The notes below the pieces were generated by a model that saw only the letters and a list, made by a program, of their open reading frames with translations, searched no databases and was not told where the DNA came from. The position numbers were made by a program, and so were the translations under genes. A stretch of DNA of 64,000 bases from Nocardioides rotundus (GTDB lineage: Bacteria; Actinomycetota; Actinomycetes; Propionibacteriales; Nocardioidaceae), in assembly GCF_019931675.1 (NCBI RefSeq), contig NZ_CP082922.1, positions 4,024,570 through 4,088,569 on the forward strand, given 5' to 3'. This document shows, piece by piece, positions 31,561 to 39,527 of this stretch (the stretch's first letter is position 1; every line of letters begins with the position of its first letter).

Positions 31561-33153
31561 TCACTCCACCAGCACCTGGATCAGGCGTACGCCGGCCGGG
31601 CGCGCGCGCAGGGCGGCTCCCAGCTCGTCGGGGGTGCGGGCGGTCTCCGCCCACGCGCCGTAGGCCCGCGCCAGCGCCACGAAGTCGGGGTTGCGCAGCG
31701 CGGTGCCGCTCGGCCGGCCCGGGAAGCGGCGCTCCTGGTGCTGCCGGATCGTGCCGTAGACGCCGTTGACCACCACGATCACGGTCAGATCCAGGCCTTG
31801 GCCGACCGCGGTCGCGAGCTCCTGCCCGGTCATCAGGAAGCAGCCGTCGCCGGCGAAGGCGACCACCTCGCGGCCGGGGAATTCTTTGGCCGCAGCGATC
31901 GCCGCGGGCAGGCCGTAGCCCATGCTGCCGGACTGGGTCGCCACCTGGCTCGGATAGGCGACGTACTCGTGGTGGCGCTGGTGCCAGCCTGTGTAGACGC
32001 CCGCCCCGGCGGTGAGGATCGCATCGTCGGCGACCTCCTCGTTGAGCACCGCCATGAACGCCGCGGGCGAGCCCTCCTCCGCCGGCGCGCTGCGGGCGCG
32101 CACCCGGTTCTCCCGAAGCCTCGCGCACCACTCGGTCCGCGCCGACGACTCGGGCAGGGGTACGGCGGCCAGCGCCACCGCCGTCTCGTCGGGCCGGGCC
32201 AGCACCGCGAGATCGGTGCGGTGGACGCGGTTCGGCACGCCCGCGTCGGGGTGGACCTGGAGCAGGGTCCGGTCCGGCCGGTCGGCGAGCCAGTCGCCGT
32301 CCTCGGCGGTGAGCCCGTCGGGGGCGGAGCCCAGCAGCAGGACCGTGTCCGCCTCGGCGGCGAGCTCGGGCAGGCCGGGCGTGGTGGCGAGACCGAGCGT
32401 GCCGGCGAAGGCATCGCTGCGGTTGTCCAGCAGGTCCTGGCGCCGGGCGGCGGTCGCGACCGGGAGGCGGCCGCCCTCGGCGAGCTCGCGCAGCGCGGTG
32501 CGACCCTCCGCCGACCAGGCCGTGCCCGAGACGACGACGAGCGGCCGCTCGGCGGCCGCGAGGCGCTCCCGGATCTCGCTGACGGCCACGGACGGTGGCG
32601 CCGAGACCACCGGCCCCGGCGCAGGCCGGACCCGGTCGGCGGCCGGCGCGGAGAGCACGTCCTCGGGCATCACCAGCACCACCGGACCCGGGTGCCCCGA
32701 GGCGGCGACCGACCAGGCGCGCACGACCAGTTCGCAGGCGCGGTCGGGGCGGTCCAGGGTGACCACCTCCTTGGCCAGCCCGGCGAGCATCGCGTCGTAG
32801 TCGACCTCCTGGAAGCCACGGTCGCCGGTCTCGGAGGTCGGCACCTGGCCCACGAGCAGCAGCATCGGACTGCCGTCCTGGGCCGCGACGTGCACCCCGG
32901 CGCTGGCGTTCGTCGCGCCCGGCCCGCGGGTCACCATCGCGACCCCCGGCCGGCCAGTGACCTGGCCATGCGCGGCGGCCATCATCGCCGCACCACCCTC
33001 CTGGCGGCACACGACGAAGGGCAACTCGGTCGGGTGGTCGTAGAGGCCGTCGAGGACCGCGAGGTAGCTCTCGCCTGGGACGCCGTACGTCCGATCCGCG
33101 CCGAGCGCGATCAGCTGCTCGACGACCGCGTGCCCCACCAGTCGGTCCGCCAC
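31561..33153 (-). CDS. Thiamine-pyrophosphate-dependent enzyme, acetolactate synthase-like
   Basis: A 530-residue TPP enzyme with the three usual domains: PYR domain with the catalytic Glu in VCRQEGGAAMMA, a central domain, and the PP domain with the GDG motif (FAGDGCFLMTGQELATAV...VVNGVYG). It belongs to the large acetolactate synthase / benzoylformate decarboxylase / glyoxylate carboligase group. The substrate is not evident, and no small ALS subunit is nearby. I chose GTG 33153 over ATG 33168 because AGGAGG lies between them at the right distance from the GTG. It diverges from lhgO. Confidence 0.85.
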   Translation of the reverse strand: MADRLVGHAVVEQLIALGADRTYGVPGESYLAVLDGLYDHPTELPFVVCRQEGGAAMMAAAHGQVTGRPGVAMVTRGPGATNASAGVHVAAQDGSPMLLLVGQVPTSETGDRGFQEVDYDAMLAGLAKEVVTLDRPDRACELVVRAWSVAASGHPGPVVLVMPEDVLSAPAADRVRPAPGPVVSAPPSVAVSEIRERLAAAERPLVVVSGTAWSAEGRTALRELAEGGRLPVATAARRQDLLDNRSDAFAGTLGLATTPGLPELAAEADTVLLLGSAPDGLTAEDGDWLADRPDRTLLQVHPDAGVPNRVHRTDLAVLARPDETAVALAAVPLPESSARTEWCARLRENRVRARSAPAEEGSPAAFMAVLNEEVADDAILTAGAGVYTGWHQRHHEYVAYPSQVATQSGSMGYGLPAAIAAAKEFPGREVVAFAGDGCFLMTGQELATAVGQGLDLTVIVVVNGVYGTIRQHQERRFPGRPSGTALRNPDFVALARAYGAWAETARTPDELGAALRARPAGVRLIQVLVE

Positions 33154-33187
33154 CGGCCACCTCCTCATCGGTCCCTAGGCTGGCGGT

Positions 33188-34447
33188 ATGCCGACGCCCG
33201 GGACCAGCCTGCCAGCCACACCGGTCGACGTGTGCGTGGTCGGCGGCGGGATCGTCGGGCTGGCGACCGCGCGGGCGATCCAGCAGCGGCGGCCGGAGCT
33301 GTCCATCGCGGTGCTCGAGCGCGAGCCCGCGTGGGGCACTCACCAGACCGGCCACAACTCCGGGGTGATCCACTCCGGGCTCTACTACACCCCCGGCAGC
33401 CTCAAGGCCAGGCTCACGCGGGACGGCCTGGCGCGGATGTATGCCTTCTGCGCCGAGCACGACCTGCCCGTCGAGCGCTGCGGCAAGCTGGTCGTCGCCA
33501 CGGACGCCTCCGAGCTGGAGCGAATGGCCGAGCTGCAGCGCCGCGGCGAGGCGAACGGCGTCGAGGTGCACCGGCTCACCGCCGAGCAGGCTCGCCAGAT
33601 CGAGCCGTCGGTCGCGTGCGTCGCCGCCCTGCACGTCCCCGAGACCGGCATCACCGACTTCGGCCTGGTCGCGGCCCGGCTCGCCGAGCTGCTGGCCGCC
33701 GCAGGCGCCACGACGCTGACGGGGGTGGAGGTACGCCGCATCCGCGAGGACGCCGAGGTCGCGGTGGTCGAGACCTCCGCAGGCGACGTCCGGGCCGCGC
33801 GGGTGGTGACGGCCGCGGGCCTGCACTCCGACGACCTCGCCCGGGCCTCCGGGCTGGAGCCCGAGGCCACGATCGTCCCGTTCCGCGGGGAGTACTTCGA
33901 CCTCGCGCCCCACCTCGCGGACCGGATCCGTGGGCTGGTCTACCCCGTGCCCGACCCGAGCCTGCCGTTCCTCGGCGTGCACCTGACCCGGGGCGTCCAC
34001 GGCGGCGTGCACGTCGGCCCGAACGCGGTGCCGGCGCTGGCCCGGCACGGCTACCGGCGCCGCACCGTCGAGCGCGCGGTGGTGCGGACCCTGCTCACCG
34101 ACCGGGCCTTCCGCGGGCTGGCCCGTCGCTACTGGCGGACCGGGTCCGCGGAGGTGCTGCGCTCGGTCGCCAAGCCGCTGTTCGTCCGGGGGGTACGCCG
34201 CCTCCTCCCCGGCGTGCGCTCGCGCGACCTGCGGCCCGCGCCGGCCGGCGTACGCGCTCAGGCGCTCGCGCCCGACGGCAGCCTGGTCGACGACTTCGTC
34301 TTCGCCGAGTCCGGCCGCGCGGTGCACGTGCTCAACGCCCCCTCGCCCGCGGCCACCGCGTCCCTGGCGATCGGCGAGCACATCGCCGACCGGGTGCTGC
34401 GGCCCGGCCCCGGAGTGTCGGAGCCGGCCCCTACGATCGAGCCATGA
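33188..34447 (+). CDS. lhgO: L-2-hydroxyglutarate oxidase (FAD-dependent)
   Basis: A 419-residue FAD oxidoreductase of the DAO superfamily. The N-terminal VCVVGGGIVGLATARAI binds FAD, and HQTGHNSGVIHSGLYYTPGSLKA is typical of LhgO/L2HGDH. It oxidises L-2-hydroxyglutarate to 2-oxoglutarate, a metabolite-repair reaction. TAGGCT at 33176-33181 lies 6 nt before the ATG, suggesting a leaderless message. The stop overlaps the start of the endonuclease IV gene (ATGA). Confidence 0.9.
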   Translation: MPTPGTSLPATPVDVCVVGGGIVGLATARAIQQRRPELSIAVLEREPAWGTHQTGHNSGVIHSGLYYTPGSLKARLTRDGLARMYAFCAEHDLPVERCGKLVVATDASELERMAELQRRGEANGVEVHRLTAEQARQIEPSVACVAALHVPETGITDFGLVAARLAELLAAAGATTLTGVEVRRIREDAEVAVVETSAGDVRAARVVTAAGLHSDDLARASGLEPEATIVPFRGEYFDLAPHLADRIRGLVYPVPDPSLPFLGVHLTRGVHGGVHVGPNAVPALARHGYRRRTVERAVVRTLLTDRAFRGLARRYWRTGSAEVLRSVAKPLFVRGVRRLLPGVRSRDLRPAPAGVRAQALAPDGSLVDDFVFAESGRAVHVLNAPSPAATASLAIGEHIADRVLRPGPGVSEPAPTIEP

Positions 34448-35241
34448 GCGAGATCCGCATCGGCGCGCACGTCGACCAGACCGACCCGATCGCCGAGGCG
34501 CGGGCGCGCAAGGCGCCGCTGGTGCAGTTCTTCCTCGGCGACCCGCAGGGCTACAAGGGGCCCGAGGTGCGCTACGCCGGCGGCGAGGATGCGCTGCGCG
34601 CGGACGCGGAGGAGGCGGGCGTCGACCTCTACGTGCACGCGCCGTACATCGTCAATGTCGCCACCACGAACAACCGGATCCGGATCCCCAGCCGCAAGCT
34701 GCTGCAGCAGCACGTCGACGCGGCGGCGCGGATCGGCGCGAAGGGGCTGATCGTGCACGGCGGGCACGTGAACAAGGCCGACGACCCCGAGACCGGCTTC
34801 GACAACTGGCGCAAGGCGATCGAGGCGGTCGAGCTCAAGCTCCCGCTGCTGATCGAGAACACCGCCGGCGGCGACAACGCGATGACCCGCTACCTCGAGC
34901 GGATCGGCCGGGTGTGGGACGCGATCTCCACCACCGAGCAGGCCGACCGGGTCGGGTTCTGCCTGGACACCTGTCACGCACACGCGGGCGGCAACGACCT
35001 CACCACCGTGGTCGACGACGTACGCGCGATCACCGGCCGCATCGACCTGGTGCATGCCAACGACTCCCGCGACGCCTTCGACTCCGGCGCGGACCGGCAC
35101 GCCAACTTCGGCGCCGGCCGGATCGAGCCCGACCTGCTCGCGCAGGTGGTGCGCGACGCCGGCGCCCCGGTGGTCTGCGAGACCCCGGGCGGGCCGGACG
35201 AGCACCTGGCCGACTTCACCTGGCTGCGCGACCGACTCTGA
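34444..35241 (+). CDS. nfo: Endonuclease IV (deoxyribonuclease IV)
   Basis: A 265-residue AP endonuclease of the Xyl isomerase-like TIM-barrel type. Metal ligands are visible in LYVHAPYIVN, GLIVHGGHV, LPLLIENTAGG, FCLDTCHAHAGG, LVHANDSRDAFDSGADRHANFG and VVCETPGG. It incises abasic sites in base-excision repair. Translationally coupled to lhgO by a 4-nt overlap. Slightly shorter than E. coli Nfo (285), which is normal for actinobacteria. Confidence 0.93.
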   Translation: MSEIRIGAHVDQTDPIAEARARKAPLVQFFLGDPQGYKGPEVRYAGGEDALRADAEEAGVDLYVHAPYIVNVATTNNRIRIPSRKLLQQHVDAAARIGAKGLIVHGGHVNKADDPETGFDNWRKAIEAVELKLPLLIENTAGGDNAMTRYLERIGRVWDAISTTEQADRVGFCLDTCHAHAGGNDLTTVVDDVRAITGRIDLVHANDSRDAFDSGADRHANFGAGRIEPDLLAQVVRDAGAPVVCETPGGPDEHLADFTWLRDRL

Positions 35242-35245
35242 CCGC

Positions 35246-35563
35246 CGGGCATTTCCTGCCACTTCAACACGCCGACCGGGCATTTCCTGCCCCTTCCCGG
35301 CGCCCACCGGGCATTCCCTGCCCCCTCCCGGCGCCCACCGGGCATTCCCTGCCCCCTCCCGGCGCCCACCGGGCATTCCCTGCCCCCTCCCGCCCGGCAC
35401 CAGGTAGTGACACCGATCGCCCGGTCGGCCCATTTTTGGGTGCAGGAAGTGCCCGGTCGGCCCATCTTGGGTGCAGGAAGTGCCCGGTCGGCGGGGTGTG
35501 GGTGCAGGAAGTGCCCGGTCGACCGAGCTTGGGTGCAGGAAGTGCCCGGTCGGCGGGTACGGC
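35246..35563. repeat. Head-to-head arrays of a 31-bp repeat
   Basis: The left array has five units starting at 35246, 35277, 35308, 35339 and 35370, each beginning cgggcat and containing cctgcc. The right array has four units starting at 35440, 35471, 35502 and 35533, each beginning gtgcaggaagtgcccggtcg. Both periods are exactly 31. The right unit is the reverse complement of the left unit's core, so the two arrays point at each other around 35401-35430. There are no spacers. The region 35242-35581 has no other feature. Confidence 0.9.
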
Positions 35564-35581
35564 GAGAGGGAGGGTGGCAGG

Positions 35582-35587
35582 TAGCCT
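35582..35587 (+). promoter_or_regulatory. -10 element TAGCCT of a leaderless promoter
   Basis: TAGCCT lies 6 nt before GTG 35594 of the FemAB gene, with no Shine-Dalgarno between them. Confidence 0.5.
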
Positions 35588-35593
35588 CGCCGC

Positions 35594-36763
35594 GTGACTT
35601 CCGACGGCCAGCCACCCCTGACCGACACGACCACCCCGACGGCGACCGGACCGCTCACGGTCCGGACCATCGACAGCCGCACCCACCTGGACTTCCTGGA
35701 CTCCCAGCCCGAGGCCAGCTTCCTCCAGACCCCCGCCTGGGGTGAGGTGAAGAAGGAGTGGAAGCCCGAGTCGATCGGGTGGTACGACGCCTCCGGGACC
35801 CTGGTGGGCGCCGGGCTGGTGCTCCACCGGCAGCTGCCCAAGGTCAAGCGCTACCTCTCCTACCTGCCCGAGGGCCCGGTCATCGACTGGGAGGGCGACC
35901 TGGCCGCCTGGCTGCCCCCGATGGCAGCGCACCTGAAGTCCCGCGGCGCCTTCGCCGTACGGATGGGACCACCGGTCGTCACCCGCCGCTGGACCGCCCA
36001 GCAGATCAAGGCCGGCATCGCCGACGAGGACGTGCGCACGCTCGGCCAGGTCGCGCCCGAGGACCGGTCGGCCACCGGTGCCGCGGTGGTCGCGCAGCTC
36101 AACGAGCTCGGGTGGCAGCCGCTGGCCACCGAGGGCGGGTTCGCCGCCGGTCAGCCGCAGTACAACTTCGTCATCCCGCTCGCCGGACGCACCGAGGCCG
36201 ACGTACTCGCGGGGATGAACCAGCTCTGGCGGCGCAACATCAAGAAGGCCGACAAGGCCGGCTGCCTGGTCACCCAGGGCACGCGTGCGGACCTGGAGGC
36301 CTTCCACGAGCTCTATCGGCACACCGCCGAGCGCGACGGGTTCACCCCGCGGCCGCTGTCCTACTTCACCACGATGCACGACGCGCTGGTCGCCGAGCAC
36401 CCCGACCGGTTCCAGCTCTGGCTGGCCCACCACGAGGGCGACCTGGTCGCGGCGACCATCGGGATCAGGGTCGGCACCCACTACTGGTACTCCTACGGCG
36501 CCTCCTCCACCGAGAAGCGGGAGGTCCGCGGCTCGAACGCGATCCAGTGGGCGATGATCCGGCACGCCCTGGCCAGCGGGTGCGCGGTCTACGACCTGCG
36601 CGGCATCACCGACACCCTCGACAGCGACGACCCGCACGTCGGGCTCATCCAGTTCAAGGTCGGCACCGGCGGCGAGGCGATCGAGTACGCCGGCGAGTGG
36701 GACCTGCCGATCAGCAAGCTGCTGCACCGCGGCTTCGAGCTCTACCTGAGGCGGCGCTCATGA
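35594..36763 (+). CDS. FemAB-family peptidoglycan aminoacyltransferase (FemX-like)
   Basis: A 389-residue FemABX protein with two GNAT-like folds, from about residue 40 to 360. Motifs include FLQTPAWGEVKKEW, YLPEGPVIDW, QLWRRNIKKADKAG, SYGASSTEKREVRGSNAIQW and YDLRGITD...GLIQFKVGTGG. Such enzymes use aminoacyl-tRNA to add amino acids to the lipid II stem peptide and build the interpeptide bridge, in the cytoplasm. The first ~20 residues are Thr/Pro rich. The stop overlaps the start of the alanine-racemase-like gene, so the two act together. Confidence 0.9.
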   Translation: MTSDGQPPLTDTTTPTATGPLTVRTIDSRTHLDFLDSQPEASFLQTPAWGEVKKEWKPESIGWYDASGTLVGAGLVLHRQLPKVKRYLSYLPEGPVIDWEGDLAAWLPPMAAHLKSRGAFAVRMGPPVVTRRWTAQQIKAGIADEDVRTLGQVAPEDRSATGAAVVAQLNELGWQPLATEGGFAAGQPQYNFVIPLAGRTEADVLAGMNQLWRRNIKKADKAGCLVTQGTRADLEAFHELYRHTAERDGFTPRPLSYFTTMHDALVAEHPDRFQLWLAHHEGDLVAATIGIRVGTHYWYSYGASSTEKREVRGSNAIQWAMIRHALASGCAVYDLRGITDTLDSDDPHVGLIQFKVGTGGEAIEYAGEWDLPISKLLHRGFELYLRRRS

Positions 36764-37848
36764 GCCTGACCCTCACCGTCGACGGCCCGCGCTGGCGCGA
36801 GCACCTGCTCGCCGTCGCCCGGGCCAACCCCGGGATCGTCCCGGTGGCCAAGGGCAACGGCTACGGCTTCGGCATCGGCCGCCTGGCGCGGCGCGCCCAG
36901 TGGCTCGACGACCAGCTGCGCGCCGACGTACCTCCCGCCCGGGTCGACCAGCTCGCCGTCGGCACCTACATCGAGCTGCCCGAGGCGGCCCCCCGCTTCG
37001 ACGGCGACCTGCTGGTGCTCACGCCGTGGCGGCCCCTCGGCTCCGCGCTGGACCTGGACTCCCGGGTCGCGCAGCGGGTGATCCACACCGTCAGCCGGCT
37101 CGAGGACGTCGGCGACCTCACCGGTCGCGACCCCGACGCCCGGTTCGTGCTGGAGCAGCTCACCTCGATGCGGCGACACGGGATGCGCCGTCAGGAGCTG
37201 CGCGAGGCGCGGGACATCCTGAGCCGGCGGCACTTCGCCGGGCTCGAGGGCGTGGCCATGCACCTGCCGCTCAACACCTCCTCGCACCTCGGCGAGGTCC
37301 AGCGGCTGGTCAACGACCTGGTGGCCTCCGACCTCCCGACGCGGACGGTCTACGTCAGCCACCTGCGCCCCGACGAGCTCGACCGGCTGAGGTCGTCGTA
37401 CCCCGACTTCACCTTCCGTCCCCGGATCGGCACCGACCTGTGGCTCGGCGACCGGGGCGCGCTGCGGGTGAGCGCCACCGTGCTCGACGTGCACCGGGTG
37501 CTGCGCGGCGAGGCGTTCGGCTATCGCGGACGCGGCGCTCCGCGCGACGGCTGGCTGCTGGTGGTGAGCGGGGGTACGGCGCACGGCATCGGGCTCGAGG
37601 CGCCCCTGGGCGACTCCTCGCTGAAGTCGCGCGCCGCCACCCTGGCCCGCGGCGGCATGGACGCGGTCGGCTTCGTCCGCTCGCCGTTCTCGACCGACGG
37701 CAAGCAGCGCCTGTTCGCCGAGCCGCCGCACATGCAGGCCTCGATGCTCTTCCTCCCCGACGGCGCCCGGGTCCCCTCGATCGGCGAGGACATCGACGTC
37801 CGGGTCCGCTTCACCGCCACCCAGTTCGACACCATCACCGTCACCTGA
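36760..37848 (+). CDS. Alanine racemase-like PLP protein
   Basis: A 362-residue fold-type III (alanine racemase family) protein. The PLP lysine lies in PVAKGNGYGFG (about Lys30), aligning with VKADAYGHG. The C-terminal part has RIGTDLWLGDRGALRVSATVLDVHRV, which aligns with the racemase C-terminal beta domain. It diverges from typical Alr, so another amino acid substrate or a non-racemising role is possible. Its gene overlaps FemX by 4 nt (ATGA), suggesting that it supplies or edits an amino acid for the peptidoglycan bridge (inference). Confidence 0.75.
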   Translation: MSLTLTVDGPRWREHLLAVARANPGIVPVAKGNGYGFGIGRLARRAQWLDDQLRADVPPARVDQLAVGTYIELPEAAPRFDGDLLVLTPWRPLGSALDLDSRVAQRVIHTVSRLEDVGDLTGRDPDARFVLEQLTSMRRHGMRRQELREARDILSRRHFAGLEGVAMHLPLNTSSHLGEVQRLVNDLVASDLPTRTVYVSHLRPDELDRLRSSYPDFTFRPRIGTDLWLGDRGALRVSATVLDVHRVLRGEAFGYRGRGAPRDGWLLVVSGGTAHGIGLEAPLGDSSLKSRAATLARGGMDAVGFVRSPFSTDGKQRLFAEPPHMQASMLFLPDGARVPSIGEDIDVRVRFTATQFDTITVT

Positions 37849-37961
37849 CCGCCGCCGCCCTCAGCCCGCCCGGCCCCCAAAACCCGCGCCCCATGCCGAG
37901 AATGGGTACGTCGAGTCAGCAGACGTCCCCGCCTCGGGCGCAGGACCCGCCTCACGAGCCC

Positions 37962-38012
37962 GGGGAGCGCAATGCAGGATCCGCGCTCAGGAAACCTGCA
38001 TTCTGCTCCCCA
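37962..38012. terminator. Bidirectional hairpin between convergent genes
   Basis: ggggagc and atgcagg in the left arm pair with cctgcat and gctcccc in the right arm, interrupted by a 3-nt internal loop. It separates the racemase-like gene (+) from the mannosyltransferase gene (-). The rest of 37849-38045 holds no gene. Confidence 0.6.
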
Positions 38013-38045
38013 CCCCACGCTTGCCCCGCCCTCGCCCGTCAACAA

Positions 38046-38101
38046 GCGCCGACTCGGGGTCAACTAGCGCCGACTCGCGGTCAACTGGCGCCGACTCGGC
38101 G
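38046..38101. repeat. Three tandem 21-bp repeats at the 3' end of the GT87 gene
   Basis: Units gcgccgactcg.ggtcaact. start at 38046, 38067 and 38088. The last unit overlaps the final codons (RRVGAS) of the leftward gene, and the stop at 38081 lies within the array. Confidence 0.7.
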
Positions 38102-39514
38102 GGGTTCGGGGGGATTCGGAGGGGTGGGGGTGAGGGTGGGGCGGGCGACCGGGTCGCGGGCGGGGCGGGCCATGTCCCGGACGACCACGGCGACCAGGTA
38201 GAGCTCGCAGAGGAGGCGGACGATGATCGCCACCCAGTACGTCCCCGCGGGGCCGTCGCCGGAGGCGGCCAGGTCGTCGCCGAGGTACCACCACACGGCG
38301 GCGAAGTAGAAGATCTCGCCGGCCTGCCAGATCAGCAGGTCGCGCCAGCGCGGGCGCGCCAGGGCCGCGAGCGGGAGCAGCCAGAGCACGTACTGCGGCG
38401 AGTAGACCTTGTTCACCAGCAGGAAGCCCGCCACGATCAGGAGGCCCAGCTGGGCCAGGCGCGGCGGCGTCCTCACCACCAGCCCCAGCACGAACACGCC
38501 CAGACACCAGGCGCCGAAGAACGCCCACGACCCGAGGTTGATCGTCTCCGGGCTCAGGCTCACCCCGGTCGCCTGCGACACCACCAGCCAGATCGACCCG
38601 AGGTCCGCGGCGCGCTCGGAGTTGAAGGACCAGAAGACCCGCCACTGGTCCGGCCCGGTGAGGTACGCCGGCAGGTCGGCCACCACCCACGCCACCACCG
38701 CCGCGACCGCGGCGAGCAGGAAGTCGCGCCAGCGGCGCCGCCGGATCGCCAGCACCAGGATCCCGCCGAGGAGGAACAGCGGGTAGAGCTTCGCGGCCGT
38801 GCCGAGCCCGATCATGAGCCCCGTGAGCACCGGCCGGTCCCGCGCCCACGCCCACAGGGCGCCTGCGACGAACACCACCGCCAGCAGGTCCCAGTTGATG
38901 ATCCCGGTCAGGGCGAGGGTCGGCGCGAGCGCGAACCCGGCGGCGTCCCACGGCCGGCGCTGGTTGACGCCGACGAGCAGCCACGCGGTCACCAGCGTCA
39001 GCGCGGCCAGGCCGATCGCGTTGACGCCGACGAAGGTCATCGCCTCCCGGCGTACCTGCTCCTGCCCGAACAGCTCGTCGGGCGGCACCTGCGCGCGGGC
39101 CTCGGTGTCCGTGCCGTGGATCAGCTGGGTGACCTTCGCCGCCCCCCACGCCCAGTAGGAGATCCCGACGGGGTATTCCATCACCTCGGGGTAGCGCGCC
39201 CGCACACCCGGGTCGTCGGAGTAGGGCCAGTGCCCCTCGGCCAGTCCACGACCGGTGTAGAGGTAGGGCAGGTCGGAGTAGCACATCGCCGAGTAGCGGG
39301 TGCTCCCGTCGGCCCACTCGTCGGCATAGCAGGGCGCCTTCTGCACCAGCCCGAGGGCGAAGGTGACCGCGGCGAGCAGGACGACGACCCGCCACGGGCT
39401 CCACCACGGGTGCCGGCCGGCGTGGTCCCCCGCCGGCCCACCCACCACCTCGCTGAGCGGGCGCACCGCGGGGTCGTCCCGAGTCGGGGAGACCCGGTCG
39501 GCGTCATGATTCAC
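38081..39514 (-). CDS. GT87-family integral membrane mannosyltransferase (DUF2029)
   Basis: A 477-residue membrane protein with a signal-like first helix (WRVVVLLAAVTFALGLV), a long extracytoplasmic loop containing CYADEWADGSTRYSAMCYSDLPYLYTGRGL, and about ten further hydrophobic segments. This matches GT87 polyprenol-phosphate-mannose-dependent alpha-mannosyltransferases, which build phosphatidylinositol mannoside or lipoglycan cores. The acidic loop after the first helix is where the catalytic Asp lies in this family. The start is GTG 39514. It follows the penicillin-binding protein gene by 13 nt in the same direction, pointing to a cell-envelope operon. Confidence 0.85.
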   Translation of the reverse strand: MNHDADRVSPTRDDPAVRPLSEVVGGPAGDHAGRHPWWSPWRVVVLLAAVTFALGLVQKAPCYADEWADGSTRYSAMCYSDLPYLYTGRGLAEGHWPYSDDPGVRARYPEVMEYPVGISYWAWGAAKVTQLIHGTDTEARAQVPPDELFGQEQVRREAMTFVGVNAIGLAALTLVTAWLLVGVNQRRPWDAAGFALAPTLALTGIINWDLLAVVFVAGALWAWARDRPVLTGLMIGLGTAAKLYPLFLLGGILVLAIRRRRWRDFLLAAVAAVVAWVVADLPAYLTGPDQWRVFWSFNSERAADLGSIWLVVSQATGVSLSPETINLGSWAFFGAWCLGVFVLGLVVRTPPRLAQLGLLIVAGFLLVNKVYSPQYVLWLLPLAALARPRWRDLLIWQAGEIFYFAAVWWYLGDDLAASGDGPAGTYWVAIIVRLLCELYLVAVVVRDMARPARDPVARPTLTPTPPNPPEPRRVGAS

Positions 39515-39527
39515 GGCGGACAGTCTG

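Noticed and set aside
35246..35563. CRISPR array
   Set aside because: The 31-bp periodic units have no unique spacers, the array inverts in the middle, and there are no cas genes.
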